Source of the DNA: Halichoerus grypus
Taxonomy: Eukaryota > Chordata > Mammalia > Carnivora > Phocidae
Length of the DNA stretch: 64,000 nt
NCBI RefSeq assembly: GCF_964656455.1
Contig: NC_135717.1
Coordinates: 7,316,001-7,380,000 of the forward strand
Direction: 5' to 3'
The notes below the pieces were generated by a model. The model was not told the origin of the DNA, did no database searches, and worked only from the letters and a program-made list of their open reading frames with translations. Both the position numbers and the translations under genes were made by a program. Numbering within the stretch: position 1 is the first letter of the stretch; each line of letters begins with the position of its first letter. Shown in pieces: positions 58,543 to 64,000 of this stretch.

Positions 58543-60293
58543 ATGGGGGCGTGCGGTGAGTACTCGCCGGCTGGAGGAGCCCCCGCCCGCCCGGGCCCCT
58601 GTTTGAGCAGGAATTTACCGCCGGGGCTAGTGGCCCCGAGGTGGCTGGGTTCAAGGACCGACAACTTGCCAAGGACCCCGGAAGGGCAAGGGGGGTGGGG
58701 CAGCCTCCACGTGCCGGCAGGGCTTAGGGAGCCCCTGGGAAAGGTGAAATCTGACCTGGACACGGGGACGCGGTTTCGGGGTTCGGGGAGAAGAGGGGGC
58801 TGCTACGTGCGTGGGGAGAAAGCTGACACCTGGGTCTTGGAGCAATCACCGGGATCTGCGAGAGGGAAAGCCTCTGTCACACCGGGATTGAAGTTTGGCC
58901 CGGAGAAGTGGATGCCGGTAGTTTGGGGGGGGTGGGGTGCGCGCGTCGCAGCGGGATTGAATGAAGGCAGAGGAGGCAGAACCTGAGCGCTGGGAAGGTG
59001 GGGGGTCGGGTGCGCCTCGCTGGGGGCAGAGGAGCGGGATGTGTGAACCTGCCCCTCCAAACCCACACACTCAGCCCGGCACTCTTTTCTAGAATGTCCT
59101 GCCCTGCTGCTTCTGCTGTCCTTGCTGCTGCTTCCTCTGGGCCTCCCAGTCCTGGGCGCCCCCCCTCGCCTCATTTGTGACAGCCGAGTCCTGGAGAGGT
59201 ACATCCTGGAGGCCAGGGAGGCCGAAAATGTCACGGTGAGGCCCCCTCCTCAGGACATTCCACAGAACTCACTCTCAAGAGCCCAGGGGTTTCCTCCAAG
59301 ATCCAGGAACTGGCACTTGGTTCAGGGATGGAAGTGGGAAGCCAGAGCCCCCAGTAAAAGTGATACAAGTGGTAGCCCCCAATGCATAACTGGAAGCTAG
59401 GTAAGGGGCAAAGGTGGAGGGAGCTTTTGGAGAGCCTGACCCCCCTTACCCCGGGTCGTGCATTTCAGATGGGCTGTGCTCAAGGCTGCAGCTTCAGCGA
59501 GAATATCACCGTCCCAGACACCAAGGTTAACTTCTACACCTGGAAGAGGATGGACGTGAGTTTATTTTTTCCCTCTTCTTGGGGAGTCTCATTTTGGGAA
59601 CCTGAGGGGGTGCTCGGGAGAACGACAGAAGAACAGAAGAAGAGGAGGGCTGGACGCACTATGTTCGTTCATTTGTTCTCTGTTCTTTGTTCATTCATTC
59701 ATTCATTCATTCAACCAAACTGATTCTAAGCCTTCACTTTGCTCAGCTTGGTACTTGGGGCTGCTGAGAGGGAGGGGCTGGTTTGGGCCGCTAACTCCAA
59801 GTCTCCATTTCCTTTAGGTTGGGCAGCAGGCCGTGGAAGTCTGGCAGGGCCTGGCCCTGCTCTCAGAAGCCATCCTGCGGGGCCAGGCCCTGTTGGCCAA
59901 CTCCTCGCAGCCATCTGAGACCCTCCGGCTGCATGTGGACAAAGCCATCAGCAGCCTGCGAAGCCTCACCTCCCTGCTTCGGGCGCTGGGAGCCCAGGTG
60001 GGTGGGAGCCTCCCTCGCACTTCCATTGGAAGGGCCCTGCTCATCCCCCCTCCAGTTCTGTCCTGAATCCCGTCTCCCTCCAGGGTTCCCCGGCGCTGCA
60101 CTGCACTGCAGTAACTTTTTTGTTCTCTCCTTGGCAGAAGGAGGCCATCTCCCTTCCAGAGGAAGCCTCTGTTGCTCCACTCCAAACATTCACTGTTGAT
60201 ACTTTGTGCAAACTTTTCCGAATCTACTCCAATTTCCTGCGGGGAAAGCTGACGCTGTACACGGGGGAGGCCTGCAGGAGAGGGGACAGGTGA
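58543..60293 (+). CDS. EPO: EPO, erythropoietin
   Basis: Secreted glycoprotein hormone that binds EPOR on erythroid progenitors and activates JAK2-STAT5; made in kidney and fetal liver under hypoxia. Exons: 58543-58555, 59093-59235, 59469-59555, 59818-59997, 60138-60293; 579 nt, 192 aa plus TGA. Exon 1 carries only ATG and three more codons plus one base, as in other mammals. Residues 1-26 are a leucine-rich signal peptide, and the mature hormone starts APPRLICDSR and has 166 residues, the human length. Three N-glycosylation sequons are kept: ENVT, ENIT and NSS (mature N24, N38, N83), and a Ser at the O-glycan position (EEASVAP). Cysteines: mature C7, C29, C33 and C161, plus an extra one in DTLCKLF where human has Arg139. 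The receptor-contact helices SLTSLLRALG and NFLRGKL are conserved. The four-helix cytokine is intact. Confidence 0.98.
59690..59713 (+). repeat. (TTCA)n microsatellite in EPO intron 3
   Basis: Six TTCA units just upstream of the exon 4 acceptor region; likely length-polymorphic. Confidence 0.9.
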
Positions 60294-60870
60294 CCAGGTG
60301 CTCCCACCCCGGGCACGTCCACCACCTCACTCACCACCACTGCCTGCCTGTACCACGCCTCTGCACCACCACTCCTGACCCCTGTCGAGGGGTGAGCAGC
60401 TCAGCACCAGCCTGTCCCACGGACACTCCACGGCCACGGGTGACATCTCAAGGGCCAGAGGAACTGTCCAGAGCTCAACTCAGATCTAAGGATGTCACAG
60501 GGCCAGCCTGAGGCCCCGAAGCAGGAGGAAGTCGGAGGAAATCAGCTTAAGCTTGGGGACAGAGCCTTGCTGGGGAGACACCAAAACTCACCTCGGTGCC
60601 CTGCCGAGCGGTGATGCCAGGAGAAGCTGGAGGGCAAATATCTCTTTTTGCACCTATCAGGCAGGGACAGGAGGGACTGGAGAATTTAGGTGGCAAGTCA
60701 TGAATTCTCCAGGTCTCATGGATACTCCCATGACAGCAAGAGCCCACTGGACGAAGGGTGGTGGGAGCCATGAAGATGGGATGGGGGCTGGCCCCTGGCT
60801 CTCACTGGGTCCAAGTTTTGTGTATTTTTCAATCTCACTGGCAAGAACTGAAATCACAACATGGCTCTTG
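60294..60870 (+). other. EPO: EPO 3' UTR
   Basis: The sequence after the stop resembles the mammalian EPO 3' UTR, notably GGATGGGGGCTGGCCCCTGG and GGTCCAAGTTTTGTGTATTT. No canonical AATAAA is present. The end near 60857 (GGCAAGAACTGAAATCACAA) is placed by resemblance to the human mRNA end. Confidence 0.6.
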
Positions 60871-60964
60871 ACTTTTCTGTTTCCCCGGGAGCTCCCTACT
60901 TCCCTGGCCCTGCTCGCATGCTGGCAGCAGGCCACAGTCCTGGGAAACTAGAGGTGGAGGGGGT

Positions 60965-61085
60965 CGGGCCCTACGTGCTGCCTCGCATAGCCTGTCTGAC
61001 CTCTTGACCCCACTGGGCCTGAGGCCACAAGCTCTGCCCACGCTGGTCAATAAGGTGGTTCCATTCAAGGCTAGTCCTCAGTAGG
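60965..61085 (+). promoter_or_regulatory. EPO: EPO 3' hypoxia-response enhancer
   Basis: The block matches the known EPO 3' enhancer in order: HIF site CCCTACGTGCTG with core TACGTG at 60972-60977, and a nuclear-receptor DR2 site TGACCTCTTGACCC at 60997-61010 (HNF4 site). Conserved flank GAGGCCACAAGCTCTGCCCA then CGCTGGTCAATAAGGTGG follows. It lies about 0.68 kb after the stop. The ancillary CACAG of the human enhancer reads GCATAG here. Confidence 0.9.
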
Positions 61086-63054
61086 CAGCTGGTAACCCTC
61101 TTTACTGAGCTTACAGCTGCCATCAAGGAACCAGGAGCCCCCAGAGTGGTAGCTTCCAGTCCTGGCCACTGGGCCCTTATTATTTCTCACTTGTTCTCTG
61201 TGGTGCCTCTGGCTAAAGCCACATTCCCGCATCAGCCTTTGCCACCTCTCAATCCAGCTGACCCTTTTCCTTGCCTGGGGATGGTCACCATTAATGCTCT
61301 CCCCTGGCACTTGCAGAAGGAGCCACGGTCCCGACAGCAGTCTTACTGAACACTCACTCTGTGCCCAGGGCTATTCTAGGTGGTTTGCCTACATGACCTC
61401 ATTTTATTCCTTGCACAACTCTATGAGAAAGTTTCCACTGTCATTCCCACGGAACAGATGAAGAAATAAACTTCAAAGTTTATTTGAAGCAGGAACTCCC
61501 AAAGCCAAGACAGCAGGAACTCCCAGTGCCCCCAGCTCTGACCCCTTTCCTCTTCTGCTTATCCTTCCTCATAATCCCTACCTGTGCCCTGTTCCCCTGG
61601 GATGGGGGACACAGAACAAACTAACTCAGCTTCCGCTCTCCATCCCTACTTCTAATTTCACCCATTACTCCAACAATCCACCTCAAATTCCTTCCCAGAA
61701 ATAATGCTTCAGCTGCAACATACCACCCAAGAGACCAGTCCTGACCATTATCATATATGTGGGAATCAGTCTTTCTGCTCATATCACAAAACTTAGAGAA
61801 GTCAGCCTGCACCCCTGAAAATATGCAAAAGAGAGAATTTTTGCAATCTGCAGCAGGGCAAATTATGGGTAGGCTCGGGGATTGGAGGGTATTTGCCAAG
61901 TATATGTGTGTGCTGGGAGCAGCGGTGAAGCGTGGTGGGAGGAATCAACGGAGAGGTGGACCCAAAGGAGAATTTTCATCCTGGCCAACCCAACTCCTGG
62001 GGTGCAGTGCCCTCTTCAGGCCCTACTGGGAAATGTTAGCAAAATCTACAAGGGAAAGAACTCTTAGGGCTCTGATCTTTGCACATTCCAATAAAAATTT
62101 GTATTGCGCTTTCCACGGATGGCATCTGGTTCTTGCCCCACTGCTGTGAATCAGGAAGGGAGGAATCTGTCTTTCTCGATAGCAACATCAAAGCTAAGAG
62201 AGTTGTCCTGAAACCCAAGGCATGCTGCCAATAACCGCAGCTAGGCCCCAAACACAAGGTTTAGGACTCATAACCCCCAAGCACACCTTAGCCTGATGTG
62301 CCACCCAGACATCCCCAGGCCCACTCAGTACCTGGATCTTTTTTCCCCACAAGTCAGGGCCACCTACCTTATTCCTTGACTTCTCTTCAGACTGCTTACT
62401 GCTTTCTATTACCAAAAAAAAAAAAAAAAGTTAGTGGAACCTGAACTATATGACCCCGGGCCAGTATGTTAAAACATTAAAAACATAACTCATTTATTCC
62501 ACATTTACAGAGTGCCTACTATGTGGCAACTTTTGCACCAAGTGCTAGGAAAACATGAAGTGACAGTCTATGCCTCTCGAAGCCCAGGGTCCTCCTGGGA
62601 TTCCCCTGGAGGCAAAAAGACACGAGCTCATTAAGGTATAGCCAGCTTGGTACGTGACTGCGTGTGGACAGGCCCGGGACGGGAAGGACCTGGTGAGGGC
62701 CCACGTCCCTGCAAAGAGACACACATACACAAGGAGGGTGTTGTCAGATTTCAGAGGGTCTTCAAGTGCGGGCTGGGAATGTGAACTTTCTTCTGTACTA
62801 TTATTATGATGATCCACAACATACTAAACTCTGGTGCCTACATGATCTGCTACGATTCTCACCACAAGTCCATGAAACAGGGGGCCCTTAGGTATCATCA
62901 GGTATCATCCCCATTTGCCAGACGGGGAAAAATACAACCGAGTTCCACCAGGTAAATGGCGGAGCCAGCTCTTCTAACTTCCTGGCAGGACAGGAGCCAG
63001 GGCGGCCCAGTTCTGAGTCAGCAGGTTACATAATTGTTTAATGGAGATGTCTTC

Positions 63055-63220
63055 TGTTTGTAGAGCGCTTTGTGATTTCCAAGGTGCTTTCCTGGGCATT
63101 TTCTCATTTATTCTCCTAACTGCATGAGGAGGGCAGGGATGGTAGAGGATCTTCATTTTGCAGAGGAAGAAACCAAGACCCAGAGAGATTATGGGCCTTG
63201 CCCAGGCCGTAAGACACTGA
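63055..63220 (-). repeat. MIR relic
   Basis: GCGCTTTGTGATTTCCAAGG, then CTTCATTTTGCAGAGGAAGA, AACCAAGACCCAGAGAGATT and CTTGCCCAGG form the reverse MIR core. A similar piece precedes it at about 62820-62960. Confidence 0.7.
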
Positions 63221-63363
63221 GGAAGATAAGGACCGGGAGCCAGGCTCTCTGACTTCTGTTCCCTCTTCTAGCAGAAGCAGGGATCAGAGGGAAAGGAGAG
63301 TAGAGGGAGTGGCTGGAGGGGAGGAAGAAGGAGGCCCATCCATCTCAGTATCAACTCTTCCCC

Positions 63364-63540
63364 AAGGGGCGTCTGGCTGGCTCAGTCGGTTGAGTGTCTG
63401 ACTCTTGGTTTTGGCTCAGGTTATGATCTCATGGGTCATGGGATCAAAACCCTTGTTCAGCAGAAAGTCTGCTTGAGATTCTTTCCCTCTGCCCCTCCTC
63501 AAATAAATAAATAAATAAATAAATCTTAAAAAGAAAAAAA
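63364..63540 (+). mobile_element. Can-SINE, older type
   Basis: GGGGCGTCTGGCTGGCTCAG head with GACTCTTGGTTTTGGCTCAG and an (AAAT)n tail. The CT-rich middle is short. Confidence 0.85.
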
Positions 63541-64000
63541 ATCTCCTCCCCACATCATCCCCTGCCTTGGGCTCCTGCTTTTTTCCCTCCTATCATCCCC
63601 ACCCCCCAAGTCTCCTAGCACTCGGGGCCAACTCAACCTCCTCCTGCAAGCCCAGCTCCCACCCTGACTGCTGCCTATTGGCCCAAACCCCCGCCCTGGG
63701 CCTGAGCATCAGGTTGACCAAATGCACCTGCCCGACCCCAGCCCACAGGTCACCTAAGATTTTCCTGGAACTACTCCGAATCCTCTTATCATCATAGCAG
63801 ACGAGTGTTGCTGGATTTGAATTAGCTAAATGGGGCCTCTTAGACATTGGAATCTAAGCTGAATGTTAACTACATTTTTTCCAGCTGGTCGAGGCTAATT
63901 CCTCTAAAATTCCATCATAAAATGACATTATGAAAGATGATTGGCAACAGAAAAGCAGACAGTAGTACGGTTTCCCAACTTATGTGAGTCACGCCCAAAT

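Larger units (their letters stand above)
61090..64000. other. Region downstream of EPO
   Basis: No supported exon. It holds MIR-type relics (about 61340-61470, 62820-62960, 63055-63220) and one Can-SINE. In human the next gene in this direction is ZAN; nothing of it is recognisable yet. Confidence 0.65.

Overview
The window is mammalian nuclear DNA: spliced genes with GT-AG introns, CpG islands, MIR/L2/L1 relics and about 25 tRNA-Lys-derived Can-SINEs. These SINEs are restricted to Carnivora. Their head (GGGCGCCTGGGTGGCTCAG, CT-rich middle, AATAAA-rich tail) is closer to the type I associate with bears, seals and mustelids than to the dog SINEC_Cf type. I therefore infer an arctoid carnivoran; the species is not determined.

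The gene order is ACTL6B(-), GNB2(+), GIGYF1(-), POP7(+), EPO(+), as in human 7q22.1. I could reconstruct every coding exon in the window by continuous reading frame and splice sites. ACTL6B has 13 of 14 coding exons (400 of about 426 codons; the last exon lies off the left edge). GNB2 has 9 coding exons and 340 aa. GIGYF1 has 24 coding exons and 1034 aa. POP7 has a single coding exon and 140 aa. EPO has 5 exons and 192 aa. No other protein-coding gene is supported.

Layout: 1-10,077 ACTL6B, with repeat-filled introns; 10,078-10,275 its promoter; 10.3-17.5 kb repeat-rich intergenic DNA; 17.5-20.4 kb CpG island with GNB2 5' noncoding exon and intron; 20.4-23.1 kb GNB2; 23.4-38.15 kb GIGYF1, convergent with GNB2, with a 2.3 kb 3' UTR and a CpG-island promoter at 37.4-38.5 kb; 38.5-47.6 kb intergenic, dominated by an antisense L1 carrying nested SINEs and a Tigger DNA transposon relic; 47.6-48.85 kb POP7; 48.9-58.2 kb intergenic; 58.3-60.9 kb EPO; about 60.97-61.08 kb the EPO 3' hypoxia enhancer; the rest is intergenic with old repeats.

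The genes do not form one pathway. ACTL6B is a neuronal BAF chromatin subunit, GNB2 a heterotrimeric G-protein beta subunit, GIGYF1 a 4EHP-linked translational repressor and IGF-signalling adaptor, POP7 an RNase P/MRP subunit, and EPO the erythropoiesis hormone. The less ordinary signals are regulatory: a split RE1-like site at ACTL6B, paired RFX X-boxes with CRE and CCAAT before GNB2, four CACGTGA boxes in the GIGYF1 island, and a diverged ancillary site in the EPO hypoxia enhancer.
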